A model generated the notes under the pieces. That model made no database searches, was not told where the DNA came from, and was given only the letters and a program-made list of their open reading frames with translations. From contig OV277868.1 of the NCBI GenBank assembly GCA_922989275.2, positions 52,388,216-52,452,215 on the forward strand: 64,000 nucleotides of DNA, given 5' to 3'. Every line of letters begins with the position of its first letter. Within the stretch, counting starts at the first letter, position 1. The DNA is from Gari tellinella (lineage: Eukaryota > Mollusca > Bivalvia > Cardiida > Psammobiidae). A program made the translations under genes and the position numbers. Shown piece after piece: positions 1 to 11,097 of the stretch.

Positions 1-38
1 GTTTTACAGTCTACTATGGGAATTAGATTCTGAGGACA

Positions 39-692
39 ATGTATGTACACAAGGTTGGATGCACAGAGAATCCAGACGCTAGAGTGGTTCGGATAGTCCA
101 CATCTCGGACACACATATGCGGCATGACAGCTATCTGGCGTCAATACCCCCAGGAGATATTCTCATACACTCTGGTGACTTCTGTTCATTTTCTTTGGGA
201 CGGTATGTCGGAAACAAGGACCAGGACAAAGAAAGAACAATTAGAGACATGGACAGATTTTTTGAAAAACTGCCATTCAAGCACAAAATATTTGTTGCAG
301 GAAACCATGAACTTAGCTTCAGACCAAGATATAAGCAAGAAATAAGTGAGAAGCTAAAACATGTGGTATATTTACAAGATCAGTTAGTGAATGTTGAAGG
401 GATTAATATATATGGAAGTCCATGGACATCTACACGTTGGTATTCTTATGCTAGAGGCTTTGCCAAAGACTGGGGAAAATTTGAATATAACTGGAAAGCT
501 ATACCTGGAGACACAGATATACTGGTGACTCACATGCCTCCACAAGGGATTAAGGATCTTGCAACAAAAAAAGTTCCAGGCATTGAAGGGTTTGTTCTCT
601 ACTGGTGTCTGTGATCTTTGTGGAGGGGAGCATGAGAGCTTTGAACACTGGGGCTGCAGGGAGCTGAGACAGGAAGTGTTGAAAAGAGTCAG
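39..692 (+). CDS. MPPED-like exon 1 (frame change between about 566 and 601)
   Basis: Carries metal-binding motifs I to IV (SDTH, GDF, GNHE, THMPP). From 601 to 692 the coding frame differs by one base from that used at 39-565. The downstream part reads as TGVCDLCGG, then a segment with EHWGCRELRQEVLKRV, which fits the family segment just before the GHVH motif. Either the genome carries a frameshift or the seven-A run is one base too long in the assembly. Confidence 0.85.
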
Positions 693-1971
693 GTTGGTAT
701 TATAACCCATTGCTCCATAGATAAGCATTTTAACACACTTAGTTTATGAATCCATGGAAATCCAGAATGTGTAATCAAAGATTGCAAAGCTCACCTCCTG
801 GACATTTTGAAAGGACATACATCATCGTAACATGGATAATCAAAACACAAAACTTAATATTGATGAGGATGCTGTCAAAAAGTCACTTAACCAAAAATAT
901 AGGTCAAGGTCAAAGGTTAAGGTCACCAAATTGAAACTGCAGTGCAGTGTGGTGTACTAATTTAGGTGCATCAGCATAATATGAAGTTTTGTTACCATGA
1001 TTGCATATGGTATTCCAGAACAGACTTTACACAGTACCTTAACATTGACCCTAGAGGTCAAGGTCACCAAACTGCTGTGCTTCATGGTCTACTAATTGAG
1101 GCACATATGATGTTTCATGACCTTGGGTGCAGTCGTTTGATGAGAACAGACTTTAGCGCAAAACCTTAACATTGACTCTAGAGGTCAAGATTGCATCATG
1201 GTCTACTCATTGAGGGATATCAGCATATGAAGTTTCCTGACCTTATGTAACAGACTTAAATTTTTTAAAAGCAAAATTTCAAAAATTACCCTAAAGGTCA
1301 AGTTCAAAGGTCAAGGTCACCAAACTGCAGTACAAAGACTTAATTGGAAACTGGAATTGTCCATTTGATGTTTCAGTGATGAATGAGTTGAATCAATTGG
1401 CAGCTTAAAGTAGGATGGAAGTAAAGCAGGAGCTTTCTGCTTTACTTTTGTCCTGTTTTGAAGTTGCAAGCAGCAGATAAAGGCATCATAAAGCTTAAAC
1501 ATTATAGGAATAAGGTATTCAAATGACCTTCTGTGAAGGAAAGCGTTATTCCATTACCCATGTGTAGAAACACATGTGTATGCCTTTAATTTATTCCTAA
1601 AAAAACCAACATTTCCACATTAAATAGTAATAAACATGCACCACCAGAAATATTTCCTATATCCTAGCAGGTGGTAGCTAAAAGCAATCTGAAAGTGAAG
1701 CAGAATGCTCCTTAGCCTCATTATAAGTATCCATCAGCCTCATTATAAGTATCCATCTTTCTTCAATCTGTATACTGAAGACAAGCTATGGAGGAAAGGG
1801 TTAAACTTCAGTTTTTATTTCAGGCCAACCCTTCATCTATTTGGACATGTGCATGAAGAAACAGGAGTTGAGAAGGTGGATGGTGTAACGTTTTCTAATG
1901 CAGCTATGAAGCTCAGCCAAACAGTGAATGTGTTTGACTTTTACACGGCTTCAGATAATTCTGTTCAGTAG
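39..1971 (+). CDS. UPF0046/MPPED-type metallophosphoesterase, two exons, frame broken once
   Basis: Calcineurin-like metallophosphoesterase of the MPPED/UPF0046 family, members of which hydrolyse phosphodiesters with two bound metals. Seen in order: SDTH (metal motif I), HSGDF (II), GNHE (III), THMPP (IV) and, in exon 2, FGHVH (V), so all five metal-binding blocks are present. Exon 1 ends at 692 (donor CAG|GTTGGT) and exon 2 starts at 1824 after a TTTATTTCAG acceptor; the join V-R-P-T is in phase and restores the block before GHVH. The ATG at 39 follows an in-frame TAG at 24-26, but an acceptor-like AG at 25-26 leaves an upstream exon possible. The frame open from 39 ends at a stop near 612, while the conserved stretch beginning TGVCDLCGG lies in the +1 frame from 601. 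The seven-A run at 566-572 is the likeliest place for the one-base discrepancy. Family call is firm; integrity of the gene is uncertain. Confidence 0.88.
745..1345 (+). repeat. Degenerate tandem repeat with AGGTCA-rich units in MPPED intron
   Basis: Units of very roughly 110-150 bp recur around 900, 1050, 1180 and 1290, each with a CTAGAGGTCAAGG or AAAGGTCAAGGTCACC block followed by 'ccaaactgc' and 'catggtctact'. It resembles the pearl-type core repeats at 14.7 and 57.3 kb in its AAGGTCAAGGTCAC blocks, but no ends are visible. Confidence 0.6.
1545..1804 (+). mobile_element. Degenerate T1 MITE, 20 bp before the MPPED exon 2 acceptor, with a 22-bp tandem duplication
   Basis: The left end contains CCATTACCCATG and the right end is GGAGGAAAGGGTTAA at 1790-1804. 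Inside, AGCCTCATTATAAGTATCC begins two consecutive identical 22-bp units (1714-1735 and 1736-1757). The element ends about 20 bp before the exon 2 acceptor, so it now contributes the branch-site region of the intron. Confidence 0.6.
1824..1971 (+). CDS. MPPED-like terminal exon
   Basis: Encodes PTLHLFGHVHEETG and the end of the domain, stopping with TAG at 1969-1971. GHVH is the last metal-binding motif of the fold. The last codons (D-N-S-V-Q-stop, 1954-1971) and the next 20 bases match an arm of the H1 MITE family (ATTCT....AGTAG..ACA.CATAGGATTTGG), suggesting the stop was supplied by an inserted element. Confidence 0.85.
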
Positions 1972-2207
1972 TCACAACATAGGATTTGGTGGAGATATAA
2001 GGAGATTCGCAGCTAAGTTTCCAGATAAGAGAGAGTAAACTGAACAAATCCAACATTTTCTCATTTCAGCACCAAATCCTATGGTGTTACTACTCATTAG
2101 AATCGTCTCTGAAGAGACGATTCTAATGTGTAGTAACACCATTGGATAAAAAGCAAAAATAAAGATTTAGGTATTGAAATACTCTTCTTATTTGGAGCCC
2201 TGTAATA
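1954..2207 (+). mobile_element. H1 MITE copy plus an H1 arm fragment over the MPPED stop codon
   Basis: 2020-2207 is an H1 element with a long palindrome around GAATCGTCTCTGAAGAGACG and a right end GGAGCCCTG. 1954-1993 is a separate H1 arm fragment lying across the stop codon. Together they make up the start of the 3' untranslated region. AATAAA polyadenylation-type hexamers follow, for example near 2338. Confidence 0.7.
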
Positions 2208-2529
2208 GCATTTGGAATACTCACCTATGTGGAGCTCTGTTTTACATTCAAAACAAACTGCATGTGAAGCAACTTGTTACAGAGAACATTTCATATGGAT
2301 GCTTAACATATATACAATTGAGATGTTATTCTTTCCCAATAAACACATTTTGTATGTAAACAATTACTATGATTATGTCCATTGCAAACATTTTGGAGCC
2401 AGATCTGACAATGGGTAATCCAGCATCTGATCTGGGTCCCAACTGTTTGCCATTCAGATAAAAATAAATCGTCAGAATTTTCAAAAAGCTGTCTTTTTCT
2501 ACTTTTTTTTGCAATGTATTTGGTTTTTC

Positions 2530-5029
2530 AATGGGGCCCTACCGATATACAGAGTTACTCCGCATGGAAAGTGTGATAAGAGTAGCGCCCCCTGAATGAG
2601 CGGTTGTTTCCGGTTCAATAGTGAAGTACACATAGTATCGAAAATCCTTTATCCTCAAACACGAATTTGAGGTGATCGTCTGCTTGTTAGTGTAGAGCTT
2701 ATATTATATACAGTAGAACCTGGCTATACATTATTGAAAGCGCAATCTCTCATATTGTTCAAAAATAGAATTAATTAAGACATGCATTTACTTTACCTAC
2801 AATAAAACTTACAAAAACCTTTATAGATATACCGTTCTATGCATATCATTTATTCATATGTTTATTAAAATAAGTCATCAATCTGCACCTCAATAAATAT
2901 GTTATACCTCCCAGCAGATGATAGCTTAAAGCAGAATGTACCTTAACCTGCCTTAAGGGGTCACCTATCTTCAAAACTAATACCATCTATTAGGTAAAGG
3001 GTTAAACCCCGTTACATGGATGTGTCATAGCACATTCTGGTTGCTGTTAATCAACCATAAACCCTACCCGCTATGAATACCTATCATTTAATTTATTACT
3101 TTAGCTGATTAAATAAGGAAAAATACCGTAGGAATGATCAATTATGCTAATAGCATGATAAGGGTTAATATTTAAAAAAAAATACTGCCTACTTTCTTGA
3201 TAAAAGTTTAGAACATGATATCAATTTTGACTTAAAACATATATGAGTGTGAAACAGTTCTACCCCTGATCAGTCTGTTAGTATATATGCTGCATCATAC
3301 TTTTTATAAATGATAGTGTTTTAAGCCTATTATAATAAGTGAACTGGTAAAAGATCAACAGAAATAAAGTTTTAATCTACTAAAACGATGGAATACATGC
3401 TTTACTTTCAACATTGAGTTTTCAATAGAGTACACATTTAATGATAGGAGAGGGGTTCTAAAGTATTTATGTTGTTAAAACGGTATGTATTTCCTATTAA
3501 CCCTTTAAATACACCTTTGGTTTATGCCTCCATTGAAGGAAAGAGTTCTAATTCAAAGTTTTTATTAGCATGAATGTGCAACATTAAAAACATTGAATAT
3601 CCTAGCAGATGGTAGCTTAAAGCAGGCTGAAAGTAAAGTAGCATGTACTTTTCAATCTACCTTTAATGGACACCTGTCTTTCCAGGTAGGAACAGGCGAT
3701 CGGGTAATGGGTTTACCCATTACCTAAACCAATTACCCCACAGCCCGTGTTAAGTATTGAATATAGGTCACCTCTTAAAGCAGGTTGAAAGTAAAACATA
3801 ATGCGCCTTAAGGTGCACCCTGCTTTACTTTAATCCTGCTTTAAGGCACCACCCACTACGACATAAAATATCACCTATGTTTCATAATTATGACTGCTTA
3901 GTGCATGAAGAGGATTTAGTTGCTTATGAAGGTGGAATTCATTAAAGGAGTAAACGGCATAATGATGGGGGTAATGGGTTAAGCTTTTGCACATGAAGGA
4001 GTGCATGGTATAGTAGATTAAAATTTATTCCCCACATGAATAACAATGTGGATCCTATATATATATAAAAAAATTAGTTTGGTGTGTTTTGATTCCAGCC
4101 TGTGTACCCAAGACTTAAGCTTCCGTTTTATGGCTTGTCATAGCAGAGATGACTATTATGGGACAGCAGCTGCACCCCAGTGGGGGGTCAGTATACAATT
4201 CGATTTCTAGCTAATTGGTTACTTCCTGTTATTAGTTGTGATGATGCTTTGCGCTTTATGGCCCCTGGGCAGAAGCCTTGAGAGGTGAAATCCATGTGTG
4301 CTATGAGCATGACAGGCTGAACTATTTCTATGAAATTTCTGTCAACTAAAATCTGCTGGTATATAATGAACAAACAAAATATACATTTTTGAAGAAACTG
4401 TTTACCATTCAACACATTTTAAAAGATCAGTTTAACCCTTTGCCTAATGAATATTCATGTCATTATTAATAACTGAATAATACAAAGTTTATGTTTAATA
4501 CCGGTAATGTCTTAATAAATATCCCCTTTTTCACCTGTAATAGGCAGCATTTATAGACCTATAATGTCATTTAAGAACCAGAGAGGACAGTCATTGATTA
4601 TAGAGACTGTTCCTATATAGTAACCATCTGATCAGGATCTACTTTTAATCCATGTTAACGTTCTTTTACCGAGGTGAAAACCCGTGTCTGTTAAGTATGT
4701 TAAAAGTCAGCTTCTTTGTTATATAGAAAAAGTATGATCAGTGCTACTTTCGGTTTGCTAAAAACGATTAAATAAATAACCGTCGCATTTGACATTAAAC
4801 AAAATTAATACATTAAAATACATAGGGATAAACGGGAACTTGACTGCATATAGATATAGGTATCAAACTAATAAACCGCATTCGATCTATTCTTTTCCGA
4901 ATCGTTTATGACCGTTATCGACACCGTCTCAATGATGCGTTTACTAAACCGGAAACAACCTTTTCCTTATCAGGGGAGTTAACTCGTGATGAAAATTGGG
5001 ATAACTCTGTAATGCGGTAGGGCCCCATT
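2530..5029. mobile_element. 2.5-kb element with long terminal inverted repeats AATGGGGCCCTACCG
   Basis: The left end AATGGGGCCCTACCG, followed by ATACAGAGTTA, is mirrored at the right end by TAACTCTGTAATGCGGTAGG then GCCCCATT. Further in, GGTTGTTTCCGGTT (2602-2615) pairs with AACCGGAAACAACC (4947-4960), so the inverted repeat extends imperfectly over about 80-90 bp. No transposase reading frame is visible. T1 MITEs have inserted inside it. Superfamily not recognised and no clear target duplication. Confidence 0.65.
3497..3982. mobile_element. Two adjacent T1 MITEs inside the 2.5-kb element
   Basis: The first runs from TTAACCCTTTAAATACACC (3497) to about 3722, the second from about 3716 to GGGGGTAATGGGTTAA (3982). 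Each carries the core A hairpin sequence CTGAAAGTAAAG or TTGAAAGTAAAA. They meet at a GGGTAATGGGTTTACCCATTACC junction, tail to head. Confidence 0.65.
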
Positions 5030-5159
5030 TGTTTAAACAGGAAAGAATAATGTCTTCTCTGTATGTATTAGGTTGGTAACCAAACTGGCAAATAAATCAA
5101 ATGAGTTTTACACTATCAAAGTACTTATAACTGTTTTCAGTTTAAAACCAGTCAATATT

Positions 5160-5820
5160 AATTTCCTTATCCTAATCCATTATCACATGGATATGCCTTT
5201 TTACACCTTTGATTCATTCCTCCACTAAATAAAATGGTTCCTATTTATTCACTAATGAATATGCAACATAAGAAACATTTTCTATATCTCAGCAGATGAT
5301 AGCTTAAAGCAGGCTGAAAGTAAAGCAGAATTCACCGTAAGATACATTCTGCTTTTCTATCAACCTGCTTTAACCCATTACCCCTAATAGCCTGTTTCTA
5401 GTATTGAAGAAAGGTAACTACTTAAAGCAAGTTGAAAGTAAAGCAGTATTCCATGAGAACTGGTCCGGCCACATGTTCTACCAATATTAGTTAAGGCCCT
5501 CCCCTTGTACTAGTAATGTGATGATCCCGTCTAAATAGGAATTGTAGCAGTAACTCTTGGTTTATTTGTAGTTTTTTAAGCGTGTCCCAGTTCATCTGTA
5601 TCATTAACTGGTTACCCCATAGCCTGTTTCTAGTTTTGATCACAGGTGACCACTTAAAGAAGGTTGAAAGAAAAGCAGAATGCACCTTAGCTATATTTTC
5701 TTCCTTCTTTAAGCTACTATCTTTTAGGATATATTTCTTATGATGTGTATCCAAGACTGTTATAAAGTGGAATTGTTTTCTTCAGTGGAAGAATAAGTTA
5801 GAGACATTAAACAGCATATT
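5160..5820. mobile_element. Cluster of truncated T1 MITEs
   Basis: Three partial copies are recognisable from core A segments near 5305 (GGCTGAAAGTAAAGCAGAAT), 5430 and 5665, with T1 end fragments CCCATTACCCC and CCCCATAGCCTG between them. No complete copy with both TTAA ends is visible. Confidence 0.55.
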
Positions 5821-5914
5821 CATGTAGTTATACATTCTACACCTCATACTTTGTCATTGGGCTGTTAACAGGTATATATTCTATCAGTTATTTATACACA
5901 GAATTATACACTGA

Positions 5915-6240
5915 CGGAATCGAAACCTCGCGCTATATCGTAAATCTCGTGCGGCGGATACGAGACTCGCGAGACTTGATAAGGGACTGTCTATCGGTAG
6001 TCAATATGATAAATATGTGTTTTCGAAGCATTGTTCACGGGTTTTTATTCCCGTAAATTGATAGGAATGTCCACCAAGCCGTTTAAATCCTATAAAATGT
6101 CAATAAAAACACTCGAGTCGGTAAAGTTCACGCCAGAAATGGCGGACAACGAGGCAAAAAAGTGAAGATGTTGTCACGTGACACATAATCTCGCAAAATT
6201 CAACAGCCGCGAGAGCTCAGATACTCGCCTATTCAACTTC
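5915..6240. promoter_or_regulatory. Orphan CpG-rich promoter-like patch with CTCGCGAGA and TCACGTGA sites
   Basis: This stretch is clearly richer in CpG than its surroundings and contains ACTCGCGAGAC (close to the TCTCGCGAGA promoter motif), other CGCGAGA words, and the palindrome GTCACGTGAC (E-box). At 6139 an ATG in good context opens a short frame, M-A-D-N-E-A-K-K, with a possible splice donor AAAA|GTGAAG right after it. It looks like a first exon and promoter, but no matching downstream plus-strand exon was found. Could be a relic or an unannotated transcript start. Confidence 0.35.
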
Positions 6241-6319
6241 GCTTAGTTGCTATTCCGTTTTGTATAATTCCGTGATTTATACAATTACATGTATTATTAT
6301 CTTTTTTATTTTCTGTTTT

Positions 6320-6522
6320 TAACCCTTAGCCTGCCAGTCACGACTTTAGCTCCATATGCAAACAGCTTGGATCCGGATGAGACGCCGAGTAACTCAGCGT
6401 CTCATCCAGATCCAAGCTGTTTGACACTGGGACAACATTTTCAGCAATTTTGAGCAACTTTGAAACTTGAAGCAGACGAGAAATATAGCAGACGACAATT
6501 TATTTGGCGGGCTAAGGGTTAA
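6320..6522. mobile_element. T2 MITE, piggyBac-like ends, core B hairpin
   Basis: Flanked by TTAA on both sides. Left end CCCTTAGCCTGCCAGTCACG, right end GGCGGGCTAAGGG. The central palindrome is GCAAACAGCTTGGATCCGG.. with its complement ending CCAAGCTGTTTG. The end sequence resembles published piggyBac-type termini (CCCTTTGCCTGCCA). A second copy lies at 45983-46196. Confidence 0.82.
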
Positions 6523-7077
6523 TACATTTTTTTTAAAGTAGATCCTTAAATATTTGCATGAAAACTATGAAGTCCATATCCCTATCCATAACAATACTCA
6601 AAGCACAGCTTTCCTACATGTACATGTATTATTACCAGACCTTCTGACATGCAATATCTGTATTACCACATGCATTTTGCTATGTAATTTGTGTTAAGTG
6701 GCCCATCAAAAGGAGATGAATAAATACTTTAAAGTCATGTAACAGCTTAATGCAGGAAAAAAATAAAGCATAAAGCATAAAGCATTTCTTCAGCATTTAG
6801 CGGTATGTCAACTATCTATTGAAGTTTCTCTGCTTCCTCGAAGAATTGCCACTTAACATAAGTTTGGTTGTATTCTTTTATTGTTATACTTGCAAGAGAT
6901 TTTTAAAATAAAACTTGTTACATGTCATCTTAAAGTATTCAACAACTAATTCTGAAGACATTCCAATCAGGATTAGTTACCCCCTATCCCATAACCCGTT
7001 TCTAGTTTGCAGACAGGGGACTTAACAACAACCTAAAGTAGGTTGAAAATAATGAAGAATTTGCCTTAACCCATAGC

Positions 7078-7200
7078 CTGTTCCTAGTTTTGAAGACAGA
7101 CGAGCACTTAAAGCAGGTTGAAAGTAAAGCAGAATGTGCCTTAAGGCACATTCTGCTTTACTTCAGACTGCTTTAAAGGGACTCGCAACCGGATGGTGTA
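7078..7200. mobile_element. T1 fragment with intact core A hairpin
   Basis: CCATAGCCTGTTCCTAG, then a near-perfect palindrome AAAGCAGGTTGAAAGTAAAG.. centred on GCCTTAAGGC. The right half of the element is missing. Confidence 0.65.
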
Positions 7201-7490
7201 CTTGTCAAAATAAAATAAAATACTCAAATAAAAGCAAATTTGTGGCATTATTTGGCTTCTGACATTAAAAAAATATGATCAGTCCAAAAAAAGTCTCAAG
7301 AATCGTCACCGAATCTTAGATTTTTAGATATTTTCCATCGTTTTTCTATACCGACTAGTAGACGGTATAGTTGTTGTTGTTGCTTCTCTACACGGGCTCA
7401 GACATAAACATGAGCCGAATTACGAAGTTGTATGCACTTTCGATCGCTAGACATTGAAATACGTTAAAATCGATCCGAGATAAACGGATA

Positions 7491-7580
7491 GTTCCGTGGT
7501 CCATTGGTCTAAGCGGTTTCCCCTATTTTGCCTTCTGTCCGCCAATGCCGGGCCCCGGGTTCGAATCCCACCAGAGACCA
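7491..7580 (+). pseudogene. tRNA-derived sequence with intact A and B boxes
   Basis: TGGTCCATTGGTCTAAGCGG resembles a tRNA A box and D arm. GGGTTCGAATCCCACC is a perfect B box and T arm. The ten T residues that begin five bases later would end RNA polymerase III transcription. The acceptor stem does not pair (5' AGTTCCG against 3' AGAGACC), so it is not a working tRNA; it could be a SINE head or a tRNA pseudogene with a long variable arm. Confidence 0.55.
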
Positions 7581-7589
7581 ATATTTTTT

Positions 7590-8460
7590 TTTATTGAAAT
7601 ACATTTTTTTAAACAGAATTTCTTATCCTAAACTAATTCTTTACCATTTATATAAGCGTTTGACACATATTTACAAATTACTATTTTTAATGCACCATCT
7701 GGTTGGGAGTCGCTTTAAGCCATAATCTTCTAGGATATAGGAAATATTTCTTATGGTATATGTTCATGGCTGTATAAAAGGAAGATATTTTCTTCAGTGG
7801 AGGAATAAGTGTATTTACGGGGGAAAGGTTTAAGGCACATTTCGCATTACTTTCAGCCTGCTTTAAACTACAATCTAATAAGGGAAAAACATATTAATGA
7901 TATTATGGTGAATATTCATGGAAATATTTTCTTCAGCGGAGGAATGAATTAAAGGCGTATCTATGGGGTTGTTGTTTAAGAAATGAAAATATACACAATT
8001 CTATGAGGGAATGCAAACAGCAAGAGGGATAACAATACAGAAATAGTAATTCCATCCTTTTTTGGCAAGAACAAGAAGACAAAGTCACGTTCAAGTATTC
8101 CAGTTTTATTACAATGATGAGAATGAGTTTGGTTATTCATGTACACTAGATACTGTAATACAGCTTGTCTTTATACAATATTGCGTAGTTGGGCACCATG
8201 ATTGGCCTTTGACTATTGTTGTTACCGCTGCAAATATACTGTCAGCAATAATTGCTTTTCTGCGACCTTTAGCCTATGACCCTATAAGTAGAATATCTAA
8301 GACTGGTCAGGATGAGCTTAATATGGTTGGGAATCAGCATTTTTAAAAATTCAGATTTTTTAGAAGAAAATACAATTTAATTTAAAAAAATAATAATAAC
8401 CTCTTTCCCCGATAGAGATTAGTTGACAATTTACAATATCAAAGTTTCTCTAAAATGACA
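7590..8460. other. No recognised gene; scattered T1 fragments
   Basis: Core A pieces (TTTCGCATTACTTTCAGCCTG near 7840) and T1 right-end-like pieces (TTTTCTTCAGTGGAGG near 7792) are present. A 94-codon frame at 8062-8346 has no recognisable family, no splice support and lies in repeat-derived sequence, so it is not called as a gene. Confidence 0.4.
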
Positions 8461-8471
8461 ATTCAAAATAT

Positions 8472-8795
8472 GTTTGCTTTAAGGCAGGTGATTGCTTAAA
8501 GCAGGATGAAAGTAAAGCAAAAAGCTCCTGTAGGAGCTTTCTGCTTTGCCTTCATCCTACTTTAAGCATCCAACTCAGTATATGCAGCTATACTAGAGGA
8601 TAGCGCAAGGACTTCTTTTCTGGTAATTAGTAGTAATAACCAATCGCAAGATTCATAGCAGGTAAGGTATTTTTGCTAATAAAATATGTTTGTTTTTAAG
8701 GCAGGTGATTGCTTTAAGCAGGATGAAAGTAAAGCAGACAGCCCCTGTAGGAGCTCTCTGCTTTACTTTCATTCCACTTTAAGCATACAACTCCC
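8472..8795. repeat. Direct duplication of a hairpin unit
   Basis: A unit TTAAGGCAGGTGATTGCTT followed by a palindrome (GCAGGATGAAAGTAAAGC.. / ..GCTTTACTTTCATCC) occurs at about 8476 and again at about 8697, spaced about 222 bp, in the same direction. Both carry the AGCTCCTGTAGGAGCT apex. Confidence 0.6.
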
Positions 8796-9067
8796 CATTA
8801 CTCTATGCATGACAGATTTCTACATCAGTAACAACAACTGCAAAAGCTCAACAATATATATAGTTTGATAGTTTATATCTGTTTGTATGAGATACATAAA
8901 AATAATGCTAAACAACGGTGTGCCCTTCGGCACAGGTCACCACAAACACACAATGAGAAAACAAAACGCAAATATTGACAACAGTTATCATGTAACCCTT
9001 ATTCTGCTATGAAATATTCTCTATCAAAATAGTCAAATCTATACGAGCTAATACAATTTAAGTCATT

Positions 9068-9320
9068 TTAACCCATTACACCATAGCCTCTTTCTAGTAT
9101 TGAAGATAGGTGACTAATTAAAGCAGGTTGAAAGTAAAGCAGAATGTGCCTTAAGGCACATTCTGCTTTACTTTTAACCTGCTTTAAGATTTCATCTGCT
9201 AAAATGTAGAAAATATTTCTTATGATATATATTCATGACTGTATAAATAGGATCTATTTTCTTCAGTGAAGGACACAGTTAAAGGCATAAAAAGGTGTAA
9301 TTTATTGGGCAATGGGTTAA
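9068..9320. mobile_element. Complete T1 MITE
   Basis: TTAACCCATTACACCATAGC at the left and GGGCAATGGGTTAA at the right, with a near-perfect core A palindrome between 9117 and 9188 centred on GTGCCTTAAGGCAC. A good reference copy for the family at 253 bp including both TTAA. Confidence 0.82.
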
Positions 9321-9329
9321 GTCATTTGA

Positions 9330-10380
9330 ATAAAAGCAATATCAATACAAATGCCAAACAGTTTGGATTCTGATCAGATACAGACTGAATTTTGAGTCTT
9401 TTCTGGATCTAAACTGGTGACAAAAAGCCAATAAAGTTGTGATTAGCAGAATAAGGGTTAATTATTGAAAATTTGAAACAAATGACGTAAGAGGCACCTT
9501 CAAATACTTTAAAAGCTAGAACAAAGGTCTAATTAGCAACTAGTACTCATTTTCTATCTTAAGTCTTAGATGACCATACCCAATAAGAGACAAGCGATTG
9601 CTTAATGCAGGATAAAAATAATGCAAAAAGCACCACTATTTTGTCCTGCTTTAAGCAATAACCTTTTTTTAAAGACTTAACACATTTTCTATAGAAACAA
9701 ACTCATCGTAACAATTTGAACATTGAATAAATAGCATTACTAAATCTGGTGCAAGTTTTCCCTTTCTGGCTTTTTTTTAAAGCAAAGTTTGAATACTGCT
9801 GAAAACTAACACTTGGTATCCTATCTTGATCAAAACTATTGTCTTATATCTTTAGGAGCCTTCTGCATAATTTTTTTTCCTGCATAAAGCATCTCCTTTA
9901 TCAAAGCCTGTCTGTTAAAAATGATTTCAATGGTTGCTTAACACAAACTTTACTGCATTTATCACAAGGGAGACAACTCCTTGCAACATACACATGTTCA
10001 CTCTAATGGAAGTAACTCTTCATATTTATAAAGAAAGATAACTGCTTGATGAGAAGCCTAGGACACTGAGAACTATCATACAGCCCTTCCCGTGTTCAAC
10101 AACCATTCAAAATAGAATTGCAAGGAGTTGCTTCAAGACAGCTGTTTAATGCAGAAAAATAGTCATGCAAAATGCTTCATATGAAGTTTTCTGCATTAAA
10201 CCACAACCTGTCTTTAGAGATTGTCAAACTTCATTAATGAATGGCGTTTGTACACAGCAGGACTGTATTTGAGCAGAAAGCAAAGAGCAAAGACATCAGC
10301 ACTGTCATATATATGAGCAAGAACAGCCTATAGTACACAGATATCCAGATAAGAGGAAGAACACCATGGTCCAAGGTCAT
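9330..10380. other. No gene seen; small hairpin fragments only
   Basis: Short core-A-like hairpins GCAGGATAAAAATAATGCAA (about 9606) and ATGCAGAAAAATAGTCATGC (about 10150) are present, with AT-rich unique sequence between. No coding exon recognised on either strand. Confidence 0.4.
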
Positions 10381-10387
10381 CAAAATT

Positions 10388-10496
10388 TTTGAATTTAGTC
10401 TGAGGTTGTTCTCAAGCATTTGATTGGTCAGATTTGAGCTTTTGCTCAAATCTGACCAATCAAATGCTTGAAAACGATTTCAGACACAGCTCAAAC
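10388..10496. mobile_element. Fold-back MITE, about 50-bp arms
   Basis: GAGGTTGTTCTCAAGCATTT..GATTTGAGC is followed after two bases by its complement GCTCAAATC..AAATGCTTGAAAACGA. The same family recurs at 34764-34874. The outer ends GAATTTAGTC / GACACAGCTC have decayed. Confidence 0.7.
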
Positions 10497-10867
10497 TTTA
10501 TTACCTTTGAGGCCTGAACTTTTCACCAATTTTCTCCATTATTTCTCCACCAAACCCTATATAACGACTACTCATTAGAATTGACTCAAGAAAGTTATAA
10601 TGAGAAGTCACAATCAAGTGTTTGATGAGGACATGAGGATTTTGGTATTTGAAAAACTCTTCTTTATCTGTAACATTCGGTATAATGAGAAAGACTTCTA
10701 AGTATAAACAATACAAAGGTTTAAAAATTTCACATCTCTTAGGAGAAATAAGGAGGACAAACACACGCTTTCTTCCATTTTGTTTATGTACAAAGCACAT
10801 CCACACGTCAGCAAGCCTTTATCAAGTTGATAATAATTCTTAACCCTTGTCCTGCTATGCAAACAAT

Positions 10868-11097
10868 TGAACCCTTTACTCCATAAATATGCTTCATTAA
10901 TGCATTTAACCTATTCCTAAAATGAAGAAGAAAATAATTTTCACCTGATACAGTTATGAATGTGTACCACAGAAAATATTTTCTCATAACTTAGAAGATC
11001 AGATGGTAGTTTAAAGCAGGCTGAAGGTAAAGCAGAATGTGCTTTAAGTGGTCACCTGTCTTCCAATACTAGAAGCAGGCTATGGGGGAAAGGGTTG
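10868..11097. mobile_element. T1 MITE with right half of hairpin deleted
   Basis: Left end ACCCTTTACTCCATAAATATG, core A GCAGGCTGAAGGTAAAGC, then a jump from GAATGTGCTTTAAGTGG to the right end CTATGGGGGAAAGGGTT. The second arm of the palindrome is gone. Confidence 0.6.

Noticed and set aside
8062..8346. 94-codon plus-strand frame with a hydrophobic middle.
   Set aside because: No recognisable family, no upstream promoter or splice support, and it lies among MITE fragments; length is compatible with chance.
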